Origin: Actinomycetota bacterium
GTDB lineage: Bacteria > Actinomycetota > Thermoleophilia > Solirubrobacterales > Solirubrobacteraceae
DNA: 64,000 bases
Assembly: GCA_018268595.1 (NCBI GenBank)
Contig: JAFDWH010000021.1
Location: forward strand, 248,001 to 312,000
Direction of reading: 5' to 3'
Position 1 is the first letter of the stretch. Every line of letters starts with the position of its first letter. The translations under genes were made by a program, and so were the position numbers. Below, in pieces: positions 33,884 to 41,451 of the stretch. Below the pieces are notes generated by a model. The model saw only the letters and a program-made list of their open reading frames with translations, ran no database searches and had not been told where the DNA came from.

Positions 33884-35295
33884 GAGTGCAGCAGCGCGGC
33901 CTTCTGGGCGGCCAGCTCGTCGTCCGTCAGGAGGCCGCGCTCGTGCAGCGCCGCGAGGCGCTCGAGCAGCGCGATCCGCTCGGCCGAAGCCGGCCCGTCG
34001 CCGGGCGGCGCCGCGGCGGCGCCGTTGCCCGCGGCGCCGTCGGTCCGTGCGGGCGCGGGCGGCGTGCGGCGCCGGTGCAGCGCGTCGCCGAGCGCTCCGC
34101 GGACGCGGTCGTAGCGCGCGTGCCAGGCGAGCTGGGCGTCGGCGACCGTCGCGTTCGGGAACTCGCGCCCGGTCTGCCGCCGCAGCGCGGCGACGCCGAG
34201 CGCGACGAGCCCGATCATCACCAGCACCGGCACGACCATCCGCGTCGCCGGGATCGGCCCCCACGCGATCACGAGCAGCACCAGCACGCCCGCGACCGCG
34301 TAGGAGACGAGCGGGTCCTCGCGCAGCCACGGCGCGGCCCCGCGGCGCAGCGCGACGGCCGGGCGCGTCGCGCCGGCCAGCCACGCGGCTCCGATCACGG
34401 GGATCGCGCCGAGGATCAACGCCCACGAGATGTCCTTCAGCATGCTCGTGCCGATCGACCACGCGGCATGCGCCGCCGGCACGACCGCCTCGGTGCGCAC
34501 GAGGCTGTCGACGACGCGGTTGCCGGCGACCTCGCGCGCGACGAGCACGACGACGCCGGCGAGCACGAGGCACCAGCCGACGGCGCGCAGCGTCTCGCGC
34601 CGGCGCCCGCGCGCGGTCGCGACCGCGCCGGCGAGCAGCAGGAAGGCGGCCAGCGGCAGCACGATCGCGAGCCCGCGCAGCGCGCTCGCGACGTTCTGCA
34701 CGGCCGACACCTGGTTGCCGGACACGATCGCGACTCTGCCCGCTCCCGGCGGGATCTTGGCGGCCAGTCTGCCGGACAGGCCGAGCCGCTGGACGACGTC
34801 GAGCAGCAGCGCGCGCAGGTCCAGGTAGGCGGTGTTGCCGTGGAGCGTGACGTACTTCGAGTTGCCCTCCGCGATCGCGATGAAGCGCTCGGCCGCCAGC
34901 TTGTTGGCGTTGCGCCACGCCTGCTGCACGCGCGGGCGGCCGAGCGCGGTGTCGGTCACGCTCTGGGCGGCGTTGCGCAGGCCGCCGGCGGCCGGCCCGG
35001 CGAGCGGCTTCAGGCGCGCCGGCAGCGCGGACGCGAGCTCGCCGCTGACGTCGACGTTCGCGTAGACCGTGTCGACGAGGAAGCCGGAGACCTGCGTGCG
35101 GATCGCCTGGTTCTCCAGCAGGGCCGTGCTCGTGTTCGCCCAGTTGTCGGCGTTCAGCAGCTGGCGGTTGGCCCACACGGCGACGATCGAGACGATCGCC
35201 ACGACGGTCCCCAGCACGAGCAGCGTGCGGACGGCGTAGCGCCGCCCTCGCGGCAGGCGCTGCGAGGGCGGCGGGGGGACGGCGGCGGGCGCCAT
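33880..35295 (-). CDS. Membrane protein with C-terminal SHOCT domain
   Basis: 471 aa. A first membrane helix (about 24-43), a long extracytoplasmic region (about 45-210), about five further helices (210-370), and a C-terminal SHOCT motif (IALLERLAALHERGLLTDDELAAQKAALL, last 30 residues, given here only as its pattern of LxxLxxxGxLTxxEFxxxKxxLL). Function unknown. It is downstream of the DUF7144 gene on the same strand (31 bases). A second SHOCT protein is encoded divergently at 36341. Its stop codon lies in the right CTAG of the insertion. Confidence 0.8.
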   Translation of the reverse strand: MAPAAVPPPPSQRLPRGRRYAVRTLLVLGTVVAIVSIVAVWANRQLLNADNWANTSTALLENQAIRTQVSGFLVDTVYANVDVSGELASALPARLKPLAGPAAGGLRNAAQSVTDTALGRPRVQQAWRNANKLAAERFIAIAEGNSKYVTLHGNTAYLDLRALLLDVVQRLGLSGRLAAKIPPGAGRVAIVSGNQVSAVQNVASALRGLAIVLPLAAFLLLAGAVATARGRRRETLRAVGWCLVLAGVVVLVAREVAGNRVVDSLVRTEAVVPAAHAAWSIGTSMLKDISWALILGAIPVIGAAWLAGATRPAVALRRGAAPWLREDPLVSYAVAGVLVLLVIAWGPIPATRMVVPVLVMIGLVALGVAALRRQTGREFPNATVADAQLAWHARYDRVRGALGDALHRRRTPPAPARTDGAAGNGAAAAPPGDGPASAERIALLERLAALHERGLLTDDELAAQKAALLHS

Positions 35296-35326
35296 GGCGG
35301 TGGGCCGAGCCGCGCGCGGCGGTCCG

Positions 35327-35785
35327 TCAGGCCTCCTGGACCTTGCCGCCGTGGACGGCGAGGCCGTAGACGATCAGCACGTCGACGCCGAACAGCGCGA
35401 TCGACAGCAGCGGATACGCCGGCAGCATCAGCAGCTGGGCGATCCCGTTGAGGCACGCGAACGCGATGCCGAGCCACGTCGCGAGCGTGTTCCGCGCCCA
35501 GATCCCGAAGGCGGTCAGGATCTGCACCACGCCGGTGATCAGGACGACCCAGCCCCATGTGTTGAGGTCGCTGATGACGTACTTCGCGCCGTTGACGAAG
35601 AAGTTCGCGTTGTCGACCGCGGCGATCCCGTAGATCGTGTTGAGGACGCCGACGATCAGCAGCATCGACCCCGCGAAGATCACCCAGCCGTAGCCGGTGT
35701 CGGGGGTGGCGTAGCGGGCTGATGACGACGCACCGACGCCGTCGTCGGTCCGGTAGGTGGGGCTCGACCCCGATTGCACGGACAT
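35327..35785 (-). CDS. DUF7144-type four-helix membrane protein
   Basis: 152 aa. A cytoplasmic Ser/Gly-rich start is followed by four membrane helices (about 33-150) holding YGWVIFAGSMLLIVGVLNTI and DLNTWGWVVLITGVVQIL, the pattern of the DUF7144 group common in actinobacteria. Function unknown. It is probably the first gene of a two-gene minus-strand unit whose promoter region holds control element copy 2. Confidence 0.8.
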   Translation of the reverse strand: MSVQSGSSPTYRTDDGVGASSSARYATPDTGYGWVIFAGSMLLIVGVLNTIYGIAAVDNANFFVNGAKYVISDLNTWGWVVLITGVVQILTAFGIWARNTLATWLGIAFACLNGIAQLLMLPAYPLLSIALFGVDVLIVYGLAVHGGKVQEA

Positions 35786-35875
35786 GCAGACCCTCCTTGC
35801 GCTGGCTCTGAGCTGTGGCGACCCACCGTGGCAGCCGGCTCGCCGGGCTCCAAGGGTGCGACCACCACGACGGCG

Positions 35876-35921
35876 GGGAGGCGCGCACGTCGGTCGCGCG
35901 CGTCACCCGCTCCGGGTGATG
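35876..35921. promoter_or_regulatory. Control element, copy 2
   Basis: GGGAGGCG at 35876-35883, then the perfect inverted repeat TCACCCG-CTC-CGGGTGA at 35903-35919. Same order and offset as copy 1 (30091). It is 58 bases before the CMD-family ATG and 118 bases before the divergent DUF7144 start. Confidence 0.65.
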
Positions 35922-35979
35922 CCGGACGGGGCCGGGGCTCGCACACTGGGCGGGTCCAGCAACGAGGAAAGGACCACCC

Positions 35980-36339
35980 ATGGCGTCGGTTGCGCCGGAG
36001 ACGCAGCAGACACTCGCCGGCATCTCGGCGGGCGACATGACGATGCTCGACGAGGCGCTCGGCATGCGCGAGGCGGAGCTCGCGCGCAGCGGCCTCGACG
36101 CGCGCACCTTCTCGCTCGTGAAGATCGCCGCGCTGATCGCGCTCGACGCGCCGCCCGCGTCGTACGCGTGGCAGGTCGGCAACGCGCTCGACGAGGGCGC
36201 CAGCGCGGAGGACGTGCTCGGCGTGCTGCGCGCGATCGCCCCGCAGGTCGGCGGGCCGCGCGTGATCGCGGCGGCGCCGGAGATCATGCTCGCGCTCGGG
36301 CTCGCGCTGCCCGATGCGCAGGACGGCGGGGAGGGCTGA
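35980..36339 (+). CDS. Carboxymuconolactone decarboxylase-family protein without cysteines
   Basis: 119-residue helical protein. RTFSLVKIAALIALDAPPASYAWQVGNALDEGASAEDVLGVLRAIAP spans about 43-90 in the typical CMD/AhpD arrangement. There is no cysteine at all, so AhpD-type peroxidase chemistry is excluded. It is preceded by AGGAAAGGA and control element copy 2 and followed by a SHOCT gene one base after its stop. Role unknown. Confidence 0.82.
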   Translation: MASVAPETQQTLAGISAGDMTMLDEALGMREAELARSGLDARTFSLVKIAALIALDAPPASYAWQVGNALDEGASAEDVLGVLRAIAPQVGGPRVIAAAPEIMLALGLALPDAQDGGEG

Positions 36340-36340
36340 G

Positions 36341-36628
36341 ATGCCGCTCGTCCGCCGTCGCCCGCTGCTGCGCGCCGCCGCCGTCGGCGGCGGCGCGTAC
36401 GTGGCCGGCAAGCGTCGTGCGCAGTCGCAGGAGCGCGAGTACGACCAGGAGGCGCGCCTGCAGCAAGTCGAGCAGCAGCAGGCGGACGCGCCGCCGCCGG
36501 CGGCGGCCGCGCCGGCCGGCCCGAGCCCGGAGGCGATCGAGCAGTTGCGCCAGCTCGGCCAGTTGCGCGACCAGGGCGTGCTGACCGAGGAGGAGTTCGC
36601 GGAGCAGAAGCAGCGGCTGCTCGGATAG
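36341..36628 (+). CDS. Small SHOCT-domain protein
   Basis: 95 aa: a basic, weakly hydrophobic start (RRRPLLRAAAVGGGAYVAG), a Gln/Glu-rich coiled stretch (about 27-50), a Pro/Ala linker and a C-terminal SHOCT motif (EAIEQLRQLGQLRDQGVLTE and on, about 64-94). The SHOCT domain is thought to mediate oligomerisation. It overlaps no gene but follows the CMD gene directly, so it is co-transcribed. Confidence 0.8.
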   Translation: MPLVRRRPLLRAAAVGGGAYVAGKRRAQSQEREYDQEARLQQVEQQQADAPPPAAAAPAGPSPEAIEQLRQLGQLRDQGVLTEEEFAEQKQRLLG

Positions 36629-36644
36629 CGCGCCGGCCCGCCGC

Positions 36645-37667
36645 TCAGCGGATCCGGTAGTCGGCGCGGTCGATCAGCGCGAGCGCGTAGTCGACCCAGA
36701 AGGTGCCGCTCGGCGGCGCGCCCGGCGTCGCGCTGCACGCGCCCGCGGAGCGGCCCGGCTGGCCGACCCACGCGAACGCGTCGAGGTGCGCGTAGCGCGC
36801 CGGGACCGCCGTCGTCGGTCTCGGGCCGAGCCCGCGCCCGGGCGGGTTGCAGTGGATCGTGTTGCCGTGCGCGACGCGGTCGTGCGGGCGCAGCGGCCCG
36901 CGCCCGTTCGTCGCCGTGTTGACGACGTAGCGCAGGCCGGGAAGCCGCCGCGCGAGCTGCTCGCCGTAGCCGATCTCGCGCCGCGTCCAGTCCTGGTGGG
37001 TGCCGTTGAGGAAGACGCCGGCGATCCGCTGCACGCCGATCCGCCGCAGCACGCGCGCGAAGAAGCGGACGTTGCCGACGTCGGCGGCGGCCCCGTCGAC
37101 GTACACGATCGCGTTCGGCGCGCTCGCCAGCGAGCCGATCGCCGAGCGCAGCTCCGCGACGCGCACCGCGAGCCCGTGGCGCGAGAGGCAGCGGGCGGTC
37201 ATCAGCGCGTCGATCTCGAGGAACACGACGACGCGCCGGCTGCCGAGCGCCTGCGCGAAGCGCCGGTACCACGCGGCGTAGTCCGCGATCGCCTGCGGCG
37301 CGTCGCTCGTGCCGCCGCACGACTTGTGCTCGAGCCGGTAGGTCGAGACGAGCGGCACCGCGCCGGGCTGCAGCTGGGCGACGCGGTCGAGGTACGCGCG
37401 CACTCTGCGCACCGGGTCGCCGTCCCAGGCGCCGAAGCGCTTCGTCTCCGGCTGGTCGGCGATCACCTGCAGCCGCGCGGCCGCCTGCGGACGGCTGGAG
37501 CGGATCTGTCTGATGACGGTGCCGGCGAGGCTGCCGCCGGGGTCGGTGAAGAAGCGCACGCCCGCGAGCGGCCCGGGCGAGGCCGCGGCGGGGCCGGCCG
37601 CGAGCGCGCACAGCGCGAGCGCAGCGAGCAGCACGGGCACGGGACGGCGACGCATGGCCCCAGCCAT
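36645..37667 (-). CDS. Secreted GH6-like protein, first copy
   Basis: 340 aa with a Sec signal (VLLAALALCALAAGPAAA). GH6 fold landmarks are VIADQPETKRFG (68-79), FLEIDAL (149-155), NGTHQDWT (221-228) and CNPPGRGLGPRPT (about 273-285). The putative catalytic acid D153 is kept. The conserved RDC of the first GH6 signature reads KSC (115-117), and the DTSRNG aspartate is replaced by N250 (NTATNG). Cellulase activity is therefore doubtful. The start could also be the ATG four codons on. Paralogue next door. Confidence 0.85.
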   Translation of the reverse strand: MAGAMRRRPVPVLLAALALCALAAGPAAASPGPLAGVRFFTDPGGSLAGTVIRQIRSSRPQAAARLQVIADQPETKRFGAWDGDPVRRVRAYLDRVAQLQPGAVPLVSTYRLEHKSCGGTSDAPQAIADYAAWYRRFAQALGSRRVVVFLEIDALMTARCLSRHGLAVRVAELRSAIGSLASAPNAIVYVDGAAADVGNVRFFARVLRRIGVQRIAGVFLNGTHQDWTRREIGYGEQLARRLPGLRYVVNTATNGRGPLRPHDRVAHGNTIHCNPPGRGLGPRPTTAVPARYAHLDAFAWVGQPGRSAGACSATPGAPPSGTFWVDYALALIDRADYRIR

Positions 37668-37742
37668 ACCCGCCTCAACACACCCCCGGGTCGGATGGAG
37701 CTTTCGTCCCGACTTGGCGCGTGAAAGCGCTACGACTTCGCG

Positions 37743-39140
37743 CTACGTGATGCGAAAGTCCGCGTTGCGGATCAGCTCGAGCGCGTAGTCGACCCAGAAC
37801 GAGCCGGTCGGCGGCGCGCCCGCGATGCGGCTGCATCTCTGGCCGGCCGAGCGGCCGGGGTTGCCGATCCAGATCAGCGCGTCGAGGTTGCGGTATGTGC
37901 TCGGCACGTTCGCCGTCGGCTTGGGGCCGAGCCCGCGCCCGGGCGCGTTGCAGCGGAACGAGTTGCCGTACCTGACGCGGTTCTTCGGGATCAGCGGGCC
38001 GCGTCCGTTCGCGGCCGTGTTGATCACGTAGTGCGGCGTCCCGCCGAGCTTGCGCACGAGCCAGCGCGCGTAACGGATCTCCTTGCTGGTCCAGTCCTGG
38101 TGCGTCGAGTTCGTGAAGAAGCCCTGGATGCGCTGGACGCCGACCCATCTCAGCATGCGCGCCATGAAGCTCTTGTCGTGTGCGTCGCCGGCGCCGGCGT
38201 CGACGTAGACGACCGCGTGGGGGAGCGTCGAGAGCGTCGCGATCGCGGAGCGCAACTCGTCGATGCGCACCTTCAGACCGGTGTGCGACAGGCACGGCGC
38301 GGTGATCAGCGCGTCGATCTCGTAGAACAGCACGACCGGGTGGTTGCCGATCCCCTGCGCGAACTCCTGGTACCAGCGCTTGTAGGCGGCGACCTCGGCG
38401 GGCGAGTCGGACACGTGGCCGCACTGCAGGTGCTTGAGGCGGTACGTGGCGATCAGCGGGATCGCGCCGGGGTCGGTCGTGTGCGCGCGCTGCAGGAAGG
38501 TGGCGATCTCGTGCTGCGGGTTCGCGGTCCAGCTGCCGAAGCGCTTCGTCTCCGGCTGGTCGGCGATCACGCGCAGCTTGGCGGCGGTCGCCGGGTCGCG
38601 GTGCTTGAGCGAGTCGGCGACGCGGTTGGCGAGGCCCCACTGCTCGTCGACGAAGAAGCGCGCGCCCTGCAGCGGGTCGCCGTTCGTGGGCGCTGGGCTC
38701 AGCCCGAGCGGGTTGAGCGGGTCGCGCGTGCTCGAGATCGTGTCGTCGTCGACGATCGTCAGCCGCGCGCGCGTCGGCTCGGCGAGCTGCATCGGGTAGG
38801 CGCCGTAGATCCCGAGCTTGACCGTCTCGTCGCCCTCGACGTCGGTGTCGTCGTGGATCGGGATCTGGAAGCTGGCGGTGCGCTGGCCGTCGGCGAAGTC
38901 GACGCGGCCGGAGACCGGCTGGTAGTCGACGTACGGCTGCGCGGACTGGTCGTACCAGACGCCGTAGCGCACCTCGCCGTGCCCGCTCGCGCTGCTGCGC
39001 ACGACCGTGATCGTGGCCGCGCCGGCGTTCTCGCGCACCGAGTAGGCGGTGGAGGTGAGGCTGACGGTCGCGGCCTGCGCGGCGGCGGGCGCTGCGACGG
39101 CGAGCAGCAGCGCGGCGATGGCGGCGAGTGCGAGGCGCAC
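37743..39140 (-). CDS. Secreted Calx-beta plus GH6-like protein, second copy
   Basis: 465 aa from a GTG start that gives a clean Sec signal (LALAAIAALLLAVAAPAAAQA). Residues about 26-133 form a Calx-beta domain (TAYSVRENAGAATITV, DYQPVSGRVDF, DDTDVEGDETVKLGIYG), usually calcium-binding and adhesive. Residues about 158-465 are GH6-like, closely related to the neighbour. D276 (YEIDAL) is kept, but the RDC site reads LQC (238-240) and the later aspartate is N374. Probably a surface glycan-binding or altered-specificity enzyme. Confidence 0.85.
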   Translation of the reverse strand: MRLALAAIAALLLAVAAPAAAQAATVSLTSTAYSVRENAGAATITVVRSSASGHGEVRYGVWYDQSAQPYVDYQPVSGRVDFADGQRTASFQIPIHDDTDVEGDETVKLGIYGAYPMQLAEPTRARLTIVDDDTISSTRDPLNPLGLSPAPTNGDPLQGARFFVDEQWGLANRVADSLKHRDPATAAKLRVIADQPETKRFGSWTANPQHEIATFLQRAHTTDPGAIPLIATYRLKHLQCGHVSDSPAEVAAYKRWYQEFAQGIGNHPVVLFYEIDALITAPCLSHTGLKVRIDELRSAIATLSTLPHAVVYVDAGAGDAHDKSFMARMLRWVGVQRIQGFFTNSTHQDWTSKEIRYARWLVRKLGGTPHYVINTAANGRGPLIPKNRVRYGNSFRCNAPGRGLGPKPTANVPSTYRNLDALIWIGNPGRSAGQRCSRIAGAPPTGSFWVDYALELIRNADFRIT

Positions 39141-39226
39141 GACGCCTGCATCGGCGCCGCACGGGACGCGCGTGAGCAGGCGCGTCCGCGCGCCGACCGA
39201 TCGTCCAGCCGGGTGGTCGGTTAAAA

Positions 39227-39256
39227 GGAAACGGCCCGCCGAGGCGGACCGTTTCC
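39227..39256 (-). terminator. Intrinsic terminator of the gene at 39308
   Basis: Long hairpin (GGAAACGG outer arm with its complement, plus a 5-bp inner stem) followed on the minus strand by TTTTAACC. It is one of the few T-tailed terminators in the window. Confidence 0.75.
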
Positions 39257-39307
39257 AGGGAGGAGAGATGTGTCTATGTGGTGTTGCTGTGATCGGTGGG
39301 GGAAGTC

Positions 39308-39655
39308 TTATGCGGCCCGGGTGGACCAGCGGGTGGCGGCGTCGAGCGCGCCCTGCGCGACTCCGACGGCGCCGAGGAACAGCGCCGCGGCGGCGTCGCC
39401 GGTCAGCGCGAGCGGGATGGCGGCGAGCACGGCCGCGAACGCGATCCCGTAGTCGAACGCCTGGTGGGCGGAGACCTGAGCGGGCTGCTGGGCGGCGTCG
39501 AGCGCGAGGCCGACGACGCAGACGCCGATCAGGATCGAGACGACCGCGCCGGCCAGGCTGAACCCGAGCGCCAGCGGGGCGACCATCGCGAGCAGGCCGA
39601 GCGGCAGCTCGAGGGCGCCGTGCGTCGGGAGGGAGATGGTCGGGCGTGCGGTCAT
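39308..39655 (-). CDS. Small four-helix membrane protein (SPW-like)
   Basis: 115 aa with four hydrophobic stretches. LELPLGLLAMVAPLALGFSL (about 15-34) recalls the SPW repeat of small bacterial membrane proteins, without the W. Function unknown. The ATG at 39655 lies 4 bases after a GCGCAA context without a good ribosome site. A T-tailed terminator follows. Confidence 0.65.
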   Translation of the reverse strand: MTARPTISLPTHGALELPLGLLAMVAPLALGFSLAGAVVSILIGVCVVGLALDAAQQPAQVSAHQAFDYGIAFAAVLAAIPLALTGDAAAALFLGAVGVAQGALDAATRWSTRAA

Positions 39656-39750
39656 TGCGCAAACCATGGTGCGGGCTCGTGGCAGCTTTGTGTGTGAGCT
39701 GGCGCACAGAGCGTGACCGCCGTCGTGCACAGGGAGTCGTTGCCGGCCGG

Positions 39751-39756
39751 TAGCGT
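39751..39756 (+). promoter_or_regulatory. -10-like box of tlyA
   Basis: TAGCGT ten bases before the tlyA ATG. Confidence 0.4.
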
Positions 39757-39766
39757 TCCCCGCGCG

Positions 39767-40561
39767 ATGGCGACCAAGGTCCGACTCGACACGCTGCTCG
39801 CCGAGCGGGGCGTCTTCGACTCGCGCTCGCGCGCGGCGGCGTCGGTGCTGGCGGGCGAGGTGCTGCTGGGCGACGAGCGCCGCCGCGCCGACAAGCCGGG
39901 CCAGCTCGTCGCCGACGACGTCGTCGTCGCGGTCGCGTCCGAGGACGCGTTCGTCTCGCGCGGCGGGCGCAAGCTCGCGAACGCGCTCGACGCCTTCGCG
40001 CTCGACGTCGCCGGCCGCCGCGCGCTCGACGTCGGCGCCTCGACCGGCGGCTTCACCGACTGCCTGCTGCAGCGCGGCGCGGCGCACGTGGTCGCGCTCG
40101 ACGTCGCCTACGGCGAGCTGCACTGGCGGATCCGCACCGACCCGCGCGTGACCGTGCTGGAGCGCGCGAACGCGCGCGCGCTCGAGCCGGCGAAGCTGCC
40201 GTACCGGCCCGACCTCGTCGTGGTCGACGTCTCCTTCATCGCGCTCGCGAAGGTGCTGCCGGCGGTGCTGGCGGCGACCGCGGAGGAGTTCGACTGCCTC
40301 GCGCTCGTCAAGCCGCAGTTCGAGGTCGGGCGCGAGAAGGTCGGCAAGGGCGGCGTCGTGCGCGATCCGGACGACCGGCGCGCCGCGCTCGTCGCCGCCG
40401 GCGCGGCCGCGCGCGAGCTGGGCGCGAGCGTGCTGGGCTACGCCTCCTCGGGCCTGCCGGGCCCGAAGGGCAACCGCGAGAGCTTCGTCTGGCTGGCGGA
40501 GGCCGGTCGGTCCGGCGCGCGGAGCGACCTGGAGGCCGCGGCGCGCGAGGTCGAGCCGTGA
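39767..40561 (+). CDS. tlyA: TlyA family rRNA 2'-O-methyltransferase
   Basis: 264 aa. An N-terminal S4 RNA-binding domain (RLDTLLAERGVFDSRSRAAASVLAGEV, about 6-32) is joined to an FtsJ-like SAM methyltransferase: FVSRGGRKL (about 65-73), SAM motif DVGASTGGFTDCLL (about 90-103), VVDVSFIAL and LVKPQFE (K, D, K, E tetrad). It modifies 16S and 23S rRNA in relatives, which makes ribosomes capreomycin-sensitive. First gene of the tlyA-nadK-recN-steAB cluster; it overlaps nadK (GTGA). Confidence 0.93.
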   Translation: MATKVRLDTLLAERGVFDSRSRAAASVLAGEVLLGDERRRADKPGQLVADDVVVAVASEDAFVSRGGRKLANALDAFALDVAGRRALDVGASTGGFTDCLLQRGAAHVVALDVAYGELHWRIRTDPRVTVLERANARALEPAKLPYRPDLVVVDVSFIALAKVLPAVLAATAEEFDCLALVKPQFEVGREKVGKGGVVRDPDDRRAALVAAGAAARELGASVLGYASSGLPGPKGNRESFVWLAEAGRSGARSDLEAAAREVEP

Positions 40562-41415
40562 CGAGGCTCGCGACCGTCTTCACGCACCGTCGACCCGACG
40601 AGACGCGCGCGGCGCTCCAGCAGCTCGTCGAGCGCGCGCGCAAGGACGGCTGGACGCTCTGCTTCACGCCGGAGGAGACGCGCAAGCACGCGCTCGCGCC
40701 GGCCGACGGGCTCGTCCTCGACACGCCGGTCCCGCGCGAGGCGGACCTCTGCATCGCGCTCGGCGGCGACGGCACGATCCTGCACGGCCTGCGCGCCTAC
40801 GCGGGCACCGGCGTGCCGGTCTTCGGCATCAACTTCGGCGAGGTCGGGTTCCTCGCGACGGTCGACCCCGACGGCGTCAGCTCCGGCGTCGAGCGCGCGC
40901 TGCGCGGCGAGTTCGAGCTGCTGAGCCTGCCGGGGATCGAGGCGAGCGCCGGCGAGGCGACGTGGCTCGCGATGAACGACGTCTCGTTCCACCGCAAGCA
41001 GGGGCTGCGCGTCGCCGACCTCGCGTTCGACGTCGCCGACGAGGAGGTCGGGCGCGTGCGCTGCGACGGGCTGGTGATCGCCACGCCGGCCGGCTCGACC
41101 GGCTACAACCTCGCGAACGGCGGTCCGGTGATGGCGTGGGGCGTGGAAGGGCTGGCCGTCTCGTTCATAGCGCCGCACTCGCTGACGGCGCGCGCGCTCG
41201 TGGTCGCGCCGCAGGACGCGATCGCGGTGCGCAGCCGCTCGCTCGAGGAGCCGGTCGACGTGAGCGTCGACGGGCGCCCGATCTGCGAGCTGCTGCCGGG
41301 CGGTCGCGTGACGGCGCGCTTCCGCGACGGCGTCGGCACGCTCGCGCAGACGCCGGGTGCGAGCTTCTACCACCGCCTGCGCGAGAAGTTCGGGCGGCTG
41401 GCGAACACCGCGTAG
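40558..41415 (+). CDS. nadK: NAD kinase
   Basis: 285 aa; makes NADP from NAD with ATP or polyphosphate. GGDGTIL (about 64-70), GINFGEVGFLATVDP (about 86-100) and TPAGSTGYNLANGGP (about 178-192) are the three family motifs. The GTG start overlaps the tlyA stop. Confidence 0.96.
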   Translation: MTRLATVFTHRRPDETRAALQQLVERARKDGWTLCFTPEETRKHALAPADGLVLDTPVPREADLCIALGGDGTILHGLRAYAGTGVPVFGINFGEVGFLATVDPDGVSSGVERALRGEFELLSLPGIEASAGEATWLAMNDVSFHRKQGLRVADLAFDVADEEVGRVRCDGLVIATPAGSTGYNLANGGPVMAWGVEGLAVSFIAPHSLTARALVVAPQDAIAVRSRSLEEPVDVSVDGRPICELLPGGRVTARFRDGVGTLAQTPGASFYHRLREKFGRLANTA

Positions 41416-41437
41416 CAGGATCCGTCCGGCGCAGGGG

Positions 41438-41450
41438 GAACACTTGTTCG
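41438..41450. promoter_or_regulatory. LexA (SOS) box at recN
   Basis: GAACACTTGTTCG, matching the Gram-positive/actinobacterial LexA core GAAC-N4-GTTC. It ends 2 bases before the recN ATG and covers its ribosome-site region, so LexA would block transcription start. recN is a classical SOS gene, which supports the call. Confidence 0.75.
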
Positions 41451-41451
41451 C

